From assembly GCA_977006965.1 (NCBI GenBank), contig OZ345371.1, positions 1,860,001 through 1,924,000 of the forward strand: 64,000 bases of DNA. Direction: 5' to 3'. The position numbers and the translations under genes were made by a program. The stretch comes from Phymatolithon calcareum (lineage: Eukaryota > Rhodophyta > Florideophyceae > Hapalidiales). The notes under the pieces were generated by a model. That model was not told where the DNA came from and made no database searches. It saw only the letters and a program-made list of their open reading frames with translations. Positions 41,688 to 52,917 of the stretch are shown piece by piece; positions within the stretch are counted from its first letter, which is position 1; each line of letters opens with the position of its first letter.

Positions 41688-42281
41688 CTAACCAGCTCCT
41701 TTGGTACACTCAACGAAGCTTACTGGGACGACAGTACCGGATGGATGATGAATGAATGTATTTTCGAACTCACTTGAGCTGCACATAAGCGCACTGCGAT
41801 GTTCCACGTCAAAGGTGAGGAATACATCAGGTCCTAGAGGCATACGGATTGATGCATTACCAAGAGCGTGGACCACACCATGACCTATGCCTCGGAAAGC
41901 ACGATTGCGAGGGCGCAATTGAGGTTGAGATGCAGTATGAACACAGTATCTTATGTAGGCAAGGATTCCAGTCGGAGATTTTGCCCCCCCATTGTCAATC
42001 ATTACTCCGTCAAATTCCTCAGAATTATTCTGCATGCCTTTTAAAACTTTGACACTAACAGCTTTGTTGAGGTCTGGTAATGACTTGGAGCTTGGTGCAA
42101 TGATTATGACAGTAGAAGTATTTAGATCCTCATTCGCTTGATGTGCTGCGAAGGCAGATATCATAACATCACTGGTTTGATGGTCTGAAAGAACCTCGTG
42201 TTGATCTGCCCAATACAAAATTCTTGTGTACATGGTTCTTGAAATATCTAGCTCGTCAGGAGATTTTTTGATTTCCGCCAT
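41688..42281 (-). pseudogene. Copia protease region
   Basis: 197 open codons from MAEIKKSPDELDIS. GVMIDNGGAKSPTG is the aspartic protease active-site region: the usual DSG/DTG triad is DNG here, which would be unusual for an active retroelement protease. PLGPDVFLTFDVEHRSALM and HPSGTVVPVSF follow and fit the protease flap and C-terminal half. Located between gag and integrase, as expected. Confidence 0.7.
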
Positions 42282-42296
42282 GGTGGATATGGAAGG

Positions 42297-43812
42297 CTAG
42301 GGATCGACAATCAGGATGTTACTTGTTATGGCTATCCATAGGTTGTCTGGGAGATCTTGAGCAACATCTAAAATATGGTCATCTAAAATATGGTCGACAG
42401 ACAATGAAGAGATGTCCTGATCCCCGGTGAGGTCAAAGACAAAATTGACCAGATTAGCTTTTTGGACTTTGGGGCATTCTCTGATAAGGTGGGAGTCAGA
42501 CCTGCAGCCGCGGCACAACATACAAACTCCGGTTCGGAATCCATTTTTCCGAGCATACTCATTTATGCTATTATCCGTTCCATATCGCCTTCTAGCTCTG
42601 GTATTAAAGGCTTCCGTAATCTATAAAGATGCTGAGCTTATTGTATCAGAAGGATCTGATGGATACACTGGTTGGGAGAATATATAGCTAGTCGGAGTAT
42701 GGTTGATTAAGTCCATGTTGAGAGATGTAGCTGTTCTAGAGTCCCGCAAATCTTGTTTCTGAATAGCCAAGAGGCAATTGTTATAATACTCTTCAGGAGT
42801 TGCGCTTGGTTTAGCTCGATCCATGAATAAGAAGAATGGTTGTGAGGTAATTGCAGATTCCAGAACTTCGAGAAGGAGAACGGGATGTTGATGAACAGCA
42901 GCGAGCTGGACTTGCAGTAGAAGGGATTTTTCGTAAAGTTTTCCCATTGCGTCAGACCAAGTGTCAAGCTCGGTCTTAAAGGAGGTGATTTTGAGACTAC
43001 GCCATTCCCTTAGATTAGATTCCATTTTTGAGCTACTGTAGGACCATTTAAAGTGCATTTGAAACGCTGCTTCAAGTGTCGAAACTTGTTGGAATATCTT
43101 GTTGTCGAAGCAACGCTGGCTGCTCAGCGACATGATCATGTCTTTCTTTCTCAAGGGTGTCAGCCAGACTACCAACGGAAGCTCTTATATTGAAGTTGGT
43201 CTGAGCTTGCGCACGAGATTGATTTTGAGCAGCCCTATTAAATCGGGAGGGCTTGAAACCATTTGATCCATTACCAGTCGGTCCTTATGCAACAGCGTGG
43301 CGTTGAGGTACCTTATTGGAGTGACGAACAGCTGAATGCTCGGACCGGGAAGGTTCTGAATGAGGTGGAGATGTAGCGACGCTGTCTGTCCCGGATCTTG
43401 GATTTTGATGATGCAGACGTTGTTCACAGAACGTAGGGAACAAAAACTTAAAGAGAAACACGTTGACACCCTCTTCAGCCTCAGAGCCTGATGGGGGAGG
43501 GATGTTTACGCCTTTCGCTAATAGCATTTGATACAAGGCAAATGCGTAAGTGTTGGAGCATTCCCAAAGGGTTTCAAAACTGACCATCATACGAGTGGAC
43601 TGCAACACACTGTCAGGGGTTCTGCTATACAAGTATCGAATCATAGCCTGACGAATAGGCGTATCAGCGGAGTTGGTGCTGTCATCCCCCTGTATCCATT
43701 GTGGAACGTTGGTCTCTATGTCTTCGGTTGTAAACATATTGGGGATGACGTACCGGCAAGACGAGCGGAGGATGAGGGATGACTGAAGCCGTGAGTAGCC
43801 GTTGAGGTGCAA
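42297..43812 (-). pseudogene. Copia gag with zinc knuckle
   Basis: Starts near 43812 (MHLNGYSRLQSSLILRSSCR). The first frame ends at 43285, and coding continues in other frames at 43469-43185 and 43175-42621 (ATPEEYYNNCLLAIQKQ, SLNMDLINHTPTSY). It ends at 42521-42297 with CRGCRSDSHLIRECP, a CCHC nucleic-acid-binding knuckle. It would form the particle and bind the RNA. At least two frame breaks. A 445-bp leader separates it from the 5' LTR. Confidence 0.75.
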
Positions 43813-44256
43813 CCGGTAATCAACGATGGTGAATGGTCAGGATAATTATTATCCAATTAACGATTCATTTTTCGTCAGCGAAAAAATAAAAAATAGCGAA
43901 TAAGATCGTTAGAATTTTCTTTTTCCGGAAGTCAGAGATTTTTAGAGAAATACAATTTCAATAAAAAATGGAGTTTCTTCAAAATTGATCATCAAAGAGA
44001 TAAAGAACTCACTGTTGAGAGGCAGTCATGAGATCAGATCCGAATGCGGCCGTGAGTACCGCGGTTTCCAAACGGCGGAGACAGCGGTTTCCAAAATGAC
44101 GGTAACGGCGCCGGTTGAATTCGGCGGATAGATAGATGAGGTACGATGGGGCTGGAGATGGATGCCGAGTAGTTGTTTTTTTGACGGGTAGTTATTTTTG
44201 TAATTTTTTTGTGCGGGGATAGTAACGGAGCTCAACGTTGATTTGCAAGTGTCGGT

Positions 44257-44562
44257 CGAAAACCGTGCAAAATGTTCGGGATGGAAAACAAGGTCTTTGC
44301 TGACCCTGGCCTTTACTTCTTCCCTTGCCGAGTCTGCTAGTCAGAACTTCGGCAGGGCCTTATGTAGAGAAAAAATGTGCTGCCTAAGTGCAGCACTCGG
44401 CAGTCACAAGTCATGTGCTACCCATGATGTAAAACGGTAAAAACTAGTATCAGTTGAATTGTGCTTAGGAGCGTGTCCGTAAAGTGTCACCTTGGGAAAT
44501 CTGTCAGACATCGGTTCAATTCATGTACCGTGTAGAATCACTATTGACAGTCACCCAAGACA
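44257..44562 (-). repeat. Copia 5' LTR
   Basis: Same sequence as 38529-38837 with scattered differences. TGTCTTGGGTG begins at 44562 on minus. The adjoining primer-binding site could not be matched to a tRNA by eye. Confidence 0.82.
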
Positions 44563-45083
44563 ATTAGCTCGGTTCAAGCTGCTGAGCTTCTGAAATGTTA
44601 TCGTCAGCGTTCTTTGCCTTGGCATTGCCAATATTGACTGTCTTAATCTTAGTATTATTCAATAGAGGACGAATCAGAAACCATTTCACGTGGTGTGACA
44701 TGCTCATGACGCCATTGATTTTTCCGCAAGTACATTCTGAACCATACCACTCATCTTTTTTGACTTCGAAAAGGCTCCGCATAGTCTGGAGCACTCTGCG
44801 AGACCGCTTGCCGATTCTGCCTTGGTGTGTACTGATGTACCGACCGCGCGCGGCCGGTGTTTTTCTCCTGGAATGTCAGGTCAGGTACTTCTGAGTGACT
44901 AATATATTTTCGTTGCGAGCGCCGAACGAAGCGAGTTTAAGGTAGTATTGTGGATACTCCTCGCACAGAACATGAGCTATGCATTACGAATATGTCATGA
45001 GCGATCTGTTTCGAATTTACTTTATGGATTTTTTCGAGCTTTCAAGTCGCCCCTCAATTGAGGGGGTTCTTAAAGTAGACGCT

Positions 45084-45765
45084 ATTACCCTAGTAACCGC
45101 TTGTACACACGCAATGCTGCACGAGTGTAATTAGAGACACTTACACTCTCAGGGAAAACATGACGACCAATTACGCGTATTAGTCTAGTTTCTGTTTGTG
45201 CTCCCCCTCTTTACGCAAGGTGTGCATTCTCGCCCCTGCTATATTTAAGCGGCGATCCTAATCGAACCTTAGACTGGATCATCTCGTTATCTCATCGGAG
45301 AGATATCACCCCTTTTCATGATAAACCCAAACTTATCTTAACACTCCCAGTGATTACACGCTGAAGCACAACAGCTCAAAAACGGCACTTTTTCCAAATT
45401 AGTAGCTCAGAAGTAAGAGATTGAGGCAGTTCAATTGCACTCCGGGACTCCACTGCACGCAATCCTTTGTTTTCTTCCGCTCTTCTCGACTTGAACGGGA
45501 CTTACTGTATGGAGACCAGTACGCTAGTAGGTATTATTGCGCTTTGCAACTAACGCGAGGTCATACGCACCGGTGGCTGTATGAGCTGAAAAGTCCCGAA
45601 GGCGACTTGTATGTGACGCACAGGTGCCATCCGATTCGACAACGGGAATAATCTTCGCCCGGTGAAAGAAAGAGTTACCGAGCCACTGACAGTGTTCGTC
45701 TCTTCCGGACGTGTACCCGTCACCACACCACATACAGTGTCAGTCTGTTCGCTTCTGTGTAAAGA
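45084..45765. other. No recognised gene
   Basis: Short frames only (45421-45651 plus, 45524-45733 minus). No repeat identified. Confidence 0.35.
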
Positions 45766-45930
45766 TTGGATGGAGGTGTAAATCTCGGGATTAATCTATT
45801 TGTCGAAGAGCCGTTGACATCCATCCGCAGAGTCTGGACCTCCTACATATTGCTTGCCGTGCAAGGTCGGCCAAATCTCGCGCGAAGCACGCTCATACGG
45901 CCAGCGCCATGGCGACGCCTAGTGTTACAG
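45766..45930 (-). pseudogene. Fragment of a third LINE family (Y)
   Basis: Nearly the same as 52010-52145 (TCGAAGAGCCGTTGACATCC, TGGACCTCCTACATATTGCT). At 52 kb this segment precedes an RT C-terminal reading frame on minus. ATGGCGACGCCTAGT also recurs at 45907 and 52609. Confidence 0.55.
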
Positions 45931-46059
45931 CTTCTACAGGAGGTCCACCACAAGCGCTTAAAGCTCATCCGCGACACTGATGGGAATTCATCGTTCCACA
46001 GGACTTTCTTTTCTCCCGGCCCGCCTTCTCATCTACGATCGCACGGATTGTAGATTTGT

Positions 46060-48374
46060 TTTTAACGGAGCTTTGATGCACATTGATAAATGAAGATTTG
46101 GGCGCGTTCTACAAGACACGACTTACAACTGCGGTATTCGCCTACATGTCTTTTTCTTTCCATTGAAGATACCTCCTCTATCCGGTGAGGGCGATGGTAC
46201 GCCCTCTTACTTCTGCTTCCGGCGAACTACGCTGAGAAAACGTTGGACACAGAATTTCTTACAGGTCGCGTTTACACCGGTATTTCATTTGGATACGCAC
46301 TCTTTCGGAGAACAAGGATGGAAGCTTTCCCTCTGTTGGAAGACTTAGACGCTGGTAAAACAAATTGTGTTCACAGAGCGAAGAACAGGGAAGAAAAGTA
46401 TGATAGAGTTTATTCGAGAGCCGAAAGCAAAGCTGAATCCAGCAGAAACCAAGTCCGAAACAAGATTGGCCTCATGCCGAGAGAGAGGACGACATAATCG
46501 TCATAGTCGTCTATACGTGCCACGTATGACATGTTTGCTCTCACCAGGAACACAGCTCCACTTTCATCCAATCAGATTACAAGAAACGTGCCCCGAATCG
46601 CACCGTTGCGTGCACAAAGATTGTGGGGTTTGAAACGCAAAAGTTGGCACACTGGGTTTGGTCGGGTTGTTCCCTGGCGGAAAACCAAGGGCGGCGCAAG
46701 TACGCATCGAAACCTATGGTACTGTAATGACTGTAATGCTATCTGTAATGGCTTGCTGTAAATGAAAGCTGTAATGGCAATTTAAAGGGAGCTATTTGTA
46801 TAGGAGTATGATAGTGTCGTTGGACGCCACAAAGATTCGGAAACAGTTAACCATCCTACCCATAAGCCGGCAGATTTGACGTGGAATACGATTTTTTAAT
46901 TAAAAAATTACTTTCTTTCCCACCATTTTAAAAACTTTTCAGGTGAAGCAGTATGCCACCACGACAAGTTTCATCTAGAGACGAAGTCGGTGATGATTGC
47001 CTCAGAAACAAGCAGTTAGGGGGGACACAGGCCAATCTCGTTTTTGGCCGAAAAAGCGAGAATGTCCTTATGTCGGCAACGGCGCGTGGCGCAAAATTTT
47101 TAATTCAAATAATGGGCACATCAGTACACATCAGATTCTCAGCTCCCGTTGGGAGTCTTCCCTACTAAGCCCGACTAACACCACTTCTTTCTCGCGTGCT
47201 CGTTTGACGGAGACTCGCAACTGGGTTTTCATCACTCGGTCCCGGCGGCTTCTCGCGGCGCGGCCCAACTTCAACCAATCTCCTCAAATCGGCGGCAGGT
47301 TCTTTGTACGCGCAGCGATTCATGATGCGCTTCCCCATGATGGATGTGCGAAAAAAGCGCCTTCCCGATGTGGTATTCCAGTATTTTTGGGATCACTAAA
47401 AAGGTCTGAGTCTCCCACGTTCACGCTATTGGCATTCGAAGATAAAGAATGGCATTGGTGCCCCTTTGCCAAATATTTTCAAAACTAACTGCTTCTATGG
47501 CAGCAAGCAGAAAATATCTGCAGTGTCACAGTCGCGAAAATCGGGCCTATTTCGTTTCGACCACTCCGTTGAAAACTCACTGTCATTAACCGTTGCTCAA
47601 AGAAAGAGTAGACTTTCTCGAAATGTCATGCTATGTTCCATGACTGGGAAACTCTTCTGCGTCACATTACAAGCATTCCAATTCTTACGCGGCGATGCGT
47701 CTTCACTCACTTTTAATCGAGTCTACGAGACACCAGTGCCAACCGTTAATGATGCACTTCCAAAAGTTCTGAGATGCTTCAAATCTACAGTGGCGAAAGA
47801 GAACCAGCTCAATTGGCCTAGGTTAAAAGTATCAAGTCATGCTATTGCATGAGCATGTTACTAGCCGACGTGTCCAGGCTGGATGGAGTTGCTTGGAGAT
47901 TGAAAAATGCTAATGTTCATGGAGCATCAACGTTAGGGTTTCGTTGTTCACCTAGCAGTCAACAGCTTGCCCGAAATCTCGGTCACTGCGATTCTGAGAA
48001 TTTTTTAGGTTTTGTAGGTTTTCTAACTCTTCTACGGGCTATATTTACAAGCGACCACCGAGACTGATGCGTATGACGGTTTTTCTAGAGTTGATGACTA
48101 TTTCATGTGCTCTGAAAAGCGTGGAAACACCTGCTGCGATGCTCCTGTTAACCCCACATATTCTCCGCTGCATGGAAGACTTCGAACACCTTCATCGGCA
48201 CTCTGCATGCAGCCCGGAAAAGCTCATACAACCAGAGAGTGGATATAGCAGGTTGCAAATCAAGCGAATAAGGATGTGAATAACATCCTGTACCTCTACG
48301 GAGAACAGGGACAGCAACAAAGTTTTACATTACTGGAATCCTCGAAACTTTTGCCACTCTCCGGAGGTGTAGCT
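46060..48374. other. No recognised gene
   Basis: Plus-strand frames of 163 codons (46997-47488) and 128 codons (47466-47852) overlap without domains. AT hairpin ATTTTTTAATTAAAAAAT lies near 46893. The short frames from 46163 to 46761 are unsupported. A gene with introns cannot be excluded. Confidence 0.3.
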
Positions 48375-49010
48375 CTAACCGTAGAGATACACATGGACTC
48401 CTAATTGGACCTCAATACTTACGCCATCCAGTTTTGCTCTCTTTCCACGACTGGTCGTATTACTAGTAAGAAACGCGTACAGGAGCAGTGCAATGTCTGC
48501 CATTTGACTATTATTTCTTTCTTTCTCTATGGAAAGATCGCTGACGCAAAAAGGTAAGCGTCTGAAACTGTTTGAAAACATATTCTCATTGCTCAGAGAC
48601 TTGAGTACGTCTAGTTTTTTCTCACAGCATTATTCCTCTTCAGTATTAGAGTCCACTCGTCCAATAAACTTGTGTCTGGCAGCAGAGCGTCCACAACGGC
48701 GTAGAAATAGGTGTTCAACTGTTTCGTTACAGCCGATATTAGACATCTTACACACTGGATCGTACGCCATTGCGTCCAATTTGTCCTCGATTGTGAAAAG
48801 ATGCCACCGCTGGTGGCCCATCAGAGGGAGGATATCTGATGATTTTTTTTGAGAGCTCCCAAAGCCTCACCTTGGAGTAACGGGGCAGCTCTTGCGATAT
48901 TCTCTTAGCCAATGTCGTCTGGCTACTCAAAACGTTCTTGATTCGTAATTCTTTCCCAAAAAGGTCTCCTGTGAGGCTCTTGCACTCAACCTCCATTTCT
49001 GTACTCATCT
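48375..49010 (-). pseudogene. X390-type and zinc-knuckle LINE remnants
   Basis: On minus, 49008-48860 reads VECKSLTGDLFGKELRIKNV then SKVRLWELSKK, matching X390. After an A run at 48840-48848, 48821-48640 reads YDPVCKMSNIGCNETVEHLF, a zf-RVT-like block also seen at 34340. The two parts could be tandem ends of one LINE family or separate insertions. Confidence 0.5.
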
Positions 49011-49018
49011 TCGACGAC

Positions 49019-50980
49019 GCTAGTTTACATTTTACGGAAATTTTCCCTCAATTGAGGGGCACTTTTCCCTCAACTTAGGGAAGAGATTCATTTAATTTTT
49101 TACTCATGAAAGTTACTCTCTTTCGGGCACGTTAGATGCGTCAAGCTCATGGATGCCTTCCACATGCTTAGCGAAACAGTTTCTGTCTGTAGAAGTGCCA
49201 AAAATGTATATGTCAAGCCAATTACATGATGAGCACACAATCGACGTCTTCTTGATTTTGCAGACTCTGCAGTTGTTTTGCACTTCAAAAGCAGTCATCG
49301 TGTCATTTGCAGTCTTACTTCTCTTTCGCGTGGGAGTTTAGTGGGTTACAACACCGCTTCCGGAGACCAATGCATGTTTTGAACTGACTGAACTTCGACG
49401 AGTATTGCGCGAATCGAATGTGTTGTCGATGAGTTGCTCGGCCAGCACTTCATAATACCTTCGCAGCCTCATGTGCTGCTAACCTTCTGTATGAGCAGCG
49501 GAGAATAAAAGCCAGCTATCAACCATGCAAACGGCCAGAACAGATGTGTCAATACGAAACGACTAATATTCCCTAATAATGCAGGACCTCCATACCCGCG
49601 GCTGCACGAGAAGCGAGTGGTGATTCCACCATATAGGGATGTATGGGAAAGAAGAAATAGGGATATAGGGTAAAGTAATATAGGCTTGGTGCGGACTTTC
49701 TTCTCCATGTCCAAACTCTCTTGACGGCATCGGTTATGCTTGCCGATTTGAGAGCAGGCCGAATAGTATGTCTGGAATACTTCAGGCTGTGGGACTGAAA
49801 GCTCAACACGTGAAGCACCATCTTCGACTGACGCAAACGCACACAACTGTACGGTTTCCCTTGAATAGTGGTTCAGGTAGTTGAAATAAAATATCGGCGA
49901 TCACGGTCAACCCACACTGCTTCCATCCTTGACGGCTCTCCAGTGAATTATTTTCTCATCATAGAAACATATTGAGCCCTTTCACCGAGCTCCATTCTTG
50001 ACAGATGTTCCATGGGATACTTCTTCGTCGCCGTCTTGATAACCCCAATGAACTTTAGGCCCAGTCGGAGAAGCATATCCGCAGATTCAACTCTCGAAAA
50101 GTAGGAACCGATTCTTCGCAGCTGAGAAGACGTCCAAGCAACAATTTTTCGAAGTTGACTTTCAAGAATCATCCCCATAAAGCAATCATAAGGCGTATGG
50201 TTCCCAATACCACCATTTTCGGATAAGAAATCCCCGTTTGAAGTGCGAACTCTCCAAAACTGACGGGAATCCCGTCCTCATATCGGACATAGAACTTTAC
50301 ACTCGTACCACGGCACCCCGTGAGCAATAGTTTTCAGTTCGCGGTCGGGTGTGACGACATCAACTTCCTCTTGCGATACTTGATCCTAAGATCCTTGCAA
50401 GGCGTACGCGAAAGAGCCGAGAAGAGGGCGGTATGGTGGTCCCGCTCTTAGTCGGTGTTGGCTTGGTTCTGGCTCGTGAGCATCTGAAATGTCATCGTCG
50501 GCGTTGCCTGCCTTGACGTTGACAATCTTGACTGTATTAATTGTAGTCTTCTTAACAGGATGCCGAATTGGAACCAATTTTAAGCGAAGTAAAGTGCTCG
50601 TACGACCATTGACTTCTTCATTACGTACCTCCTGAACCGTTCCGCGCACGTTTTTTGACTTGGAAAGGGCTCCATATAGTCTGCCGCAGTCTGCAAGACT
50701 GGTTAGCTATGTTTCCGTGGCCTGCACGGATGCACCGACCACTCTTCGGGGGTCTTTTTCGCGTAGCATGACAAGTTTGGCTTTTCTGAGTCACCAGTAT
50801 ATTTTCCTTCCTACCGCCGAACGACGTGCTTTTAAGGTAATAGTTGGGATACTGCTCATCTAGAACGTAAGCTTGCCTTTCCGACTATGGCGCGAAAGAT
50901 CCGTTCCGCATTCTTTTTGTAAACCTTTTTGAGCTTTCAAATCGTCCCTAAATTGAGGGAGTTCGCAAAATAGACACTAG
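49019..50980 (-). mobile_element. piggyBac copy PB-C
   Basis: The left end (GCTAGTTTACATTTTACGG, about 49019) has palindrome CCCTCAATTGAGGG at 49045-49058. The right end is AGACACTAG near 50980. It is the best-preserved uninterrupted copy (about 1.96 kb), coding on minus. No TTAA is visible at the flanks. Confidence 0.8.
49100..50880 (-). pseudogene. piggyBac transposase with Cys-rich tail, internally deleted
   Basis: Order on minus: the N-terminal block (SREKDP-type, 50780-50700), VNVKAGNADDDISDAHEPEP (50520-50460), and NGDFLSENGGIGNHTPYDCF (50240-50180). Then comes SYFSRVESADMLLRLGLKFI with GVIKTATKKYPMEHLS (50100-50000), a strongly conserved DDE_Tnp_1_7 segment. Last is the C-terminal VQNNCRVCKIKKTSIVCSSC ... 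CFAKHVEGIHEL (49280-49150), a CxxC-x8-CxxC ... C..H....H finger typical of piggyBac tails. The segment with the first catalytic Asp residues is missing between the third and fourth blocks. Several frame changes. Confidence 0.78.
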
Positions 50981-51373
50981 AGTACGCTGTAAGGAGACTA
51001 GTTCGATCAACGCCGTAATTCCAAAGTAGTCACCCCATACTGATTTCCTTTAAAGAGGTGCTCGAATAAATGTCAACCTTAGGGATCTTTAACGTGTCAT
51101 TCTTTCTCTTTCACCAGAGGGGTACAGTCCCAAATCAGCTGGTGTAAGATCACCTCAGGTCGTCTGCGCGATATTGGAAAGCCGACGGGAAATATCAGGA
51201 TAGCGATAGGCATTGGTTTGAATGATGGTTTGATGATGGATCTCTCCGCCTTGAGTGTCAACGGAACTCTCTCCTTTTTTTGAAACTGAATTTATTAAAC
51301 GCCCTCTGCAACACTATTGACACTGTACGAAGAAGAAAAGTGCATTTCTATTTAATAGTTACCATTCATTCAT
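50981..51373. other. No gene; weak LINE-like remnant
   Basis: 51120-51270 resembles 34450-34600 (GTGTAAGATCAC..., then GATGATGGATCTCTCCG...GAGTGTCA), the spacer of the RNase H LINE. GAAGAAGAAAAG plus TTTCTATTTAATAGTTACC at 51330-51362 is the start of repeat N. Confidence 0.4.
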
Positions 51374-52200
51374 TTATTTTGCGTATTCCCTTGTGGTGAT
51401 AGCAGCACTCTGAGGCCTAAGCTTCTTCCATTCTAAGCTTCTTCCATTTGTGAATTTGACTGGTGCTTGCACGTTGAAGCCGGGACGTCGCCAAAGATTG
51501 ACTCTGGGGTTCCGCAGACGCAGTGAAGTAGCATTTGACGAACCAGGCGACTTTCGTCTGTCTAAAGGACGTGTCCGAGCCATCGTATGTCTCTGCCGCA
51601 CAACATCATATCGATAGTAGGGTCCTAAAACTCGTCGGCAATTGGTCTCACTGATATTCTCGACACCGCCTTGGCGCCTGCGGATCTGAGTCATTTCCGA
51701 ATATTTTCAGTTTCATTCCATGATTCGCAACCGTAGTGGAGAGTACAGAGGAGCGCAGGATACGTAATCGTAGATCCTGTAATAGGATCTTTTACGTAAG
51801 AATCCGTTTCAGTTCTTGGAAGCGAGACCAGGCTATGGCAACGCAGCGGTTAACGGGTATCATCGATTTTCTGCCGGCAGGTTGCAGTACTCCCAGATAA
51901 TTGAATTCTATGATGTTTTCCAAGTCTGCTGTACCCAGTTGAACGTGCTCTAGAGCTGCTTGTGCAGCATTCCGTTTTGCGGCCATGAAAAGTGTGTCTG
52001 CCAAGGACCTTGGACGGAATCAGTGAAAATCTCGGGATTCTTCTGTTTTGTCGAAGAGCCGTTGACATCCATCAGCAGAGTCTGGACCTCCTACATATTG
52101 CTTTCCGTGCAAAGTCGGCCGAACCTCGCGCGAACATTCCTTGTCCAGCCTTATCGTCTCTGCAATGAAGAGCTGTGCTCGGGCTGACATAACTCCTCAC
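51374..52200 (-). pseudogene. LINE family Y, RT end and C-terminal part
   Basis: On minus, LADTLFMAAKRNAAQAALEH (52004 on) is a degenerate motif C region with its Asp pair reduced. NIIEFNYLGVLQPAGRK follows, then RCVAIAWSRFQELKRILT and LLCTLHYGCESWNETE. After a frame change, NISETNCRRVLGPYYRYDVV. The pattern YLG..G.....R...A...F..L...L, then YG.E.W, is that of the RT C-terminus in RTE/CR1/R1-like LINEs (established pattern). It ends SLEWKKLRPQSAA, which recurs at 53640. Inactive. Confidence 0.65.
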
Positions 52201-52639
52201 AGAAGGATATTGGGTTTCCGTCGTGTGCGAACTCCAAGCTAGCAGTCCAACCATGTTTTTCGCCCCTGTTTAATTCCGTTTATCTCAGCCACAAGATGTA
52301 CTGGCGTGAGACGAATTCGAGGCTTCCGCGGGCACGAGATGACGGGTAAGCTACGTGGTGTCATCATTTTGGCCCATGCTTACCTCCTCACGGTAGCTTT
52401 CTGTAGTGCTATTCATAAATCATTTATGGTATATAAAACAATTTAGTCGACCCCAAGCAGCAGGGTCACGAACATCGAGGTCCACATAAATCATCGACAG
52501 CTGATACCGAGAGAAAAATCCATCGTCGACCGGTAGATCGGTTTGTCGACCAAAAATAGCCAAATAAACCTTCTTCTTGATTCCTACGCTCACACGAACC
52601 ACGCTCACATGGCGACGCCTAGTATTACAGCTTCTACAA

Positions 52640-52860
52640 TGCGACGTTAATAGTTACCAACGCATCTGCCGACGCTTGGGGAAACTTTCCTAGAGACAAG
52701 AGGTTTGGGCTGGATTTTGTCTGAAGAAGCGTATCTTTTTTGTTGGTGCAGCACTTTTCAGTGGACTACAAAAATCCACCTCTGGTTTCCTCTCTAGACT
52801 GCAAGGGAGATGCGTTTCAGCTGCTATTGGCAGTGTAGCATACAGAAACTATTTGCTCCT
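52640..52860 (+). repeat. Repeat N, copy
   Basis: GTTACCAACGCATCTG, TTTGTTGGTGCA, TTTTCAGTGGACTACAAAAA and CCACCTCTGGTTTCC match 3735-3965. Confidence 0.65.
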
Positions 52861-52917
52861 CCGCCAGGCTTCGTTCACGTATACCCCTTCGAGCTAGCTC
52901 GTTAGTAACATCGTTTC

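Larger units (their letters stand above)
38525..44562 (-). mobile_element. Ty1/copia retrotransposon, full structure, inactive
   Basis: Two LTRs of about 306 bp (38529-38837 and 44257-44562) flank gag, protease, integrase, RT and RNase H in that order on minus; integrase before RT is the copia order. A purine-rich stretch (AGAAAAGAGG on minus) lies just inside the 3' LTR. The left and right flanks are adjacent parts of one piggyBac coding region. The LTRs differ at roughly 20 positions by eye, so the insertion is not recent. No exact TSD is resolved. Confidence 0.88.
36495..45083 (-). mobile_element. piggyBac copy PB-B, split by a Ty1/copia element
   Basis: The left end is near 36495 (TGTCTATTTTATGG then TTTTCCCTCA) and the right end near 45083 (TAGACGCTA after the palindrome at 45051-45064). 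Coding on minus. 44794-44564 encodes NAKAKNADDNISEAQQLEPS, like PB-C NADDDISDAHEPEPS. After the copia insert, 38483-38220 continues GTQASIQPSDALNALF as in PB-A. Next come NGDFLSENCGTGLHSKYDCA (37600-37530) and the start of the Cys-rich tail (VQNNCRV, 36730). Without the copia insert about 2.55 kb remains, with several frame breaks. Confidence 0.78.

Noticed and set aside
38529-44562. The 306-bp repeats as SINEs or a segmental duplication
   Set aside because: They flank a copia gag-pol in the right order and orientation, with a purine tract beside the 3' copy, so they are LTRs.
46997-47852. Pair of overlapping plus ORFs as a host gene
   Set aside because: No domain, no in-phase splice sites found by eye, and overlapping frames; support is too weak for a CDS call.
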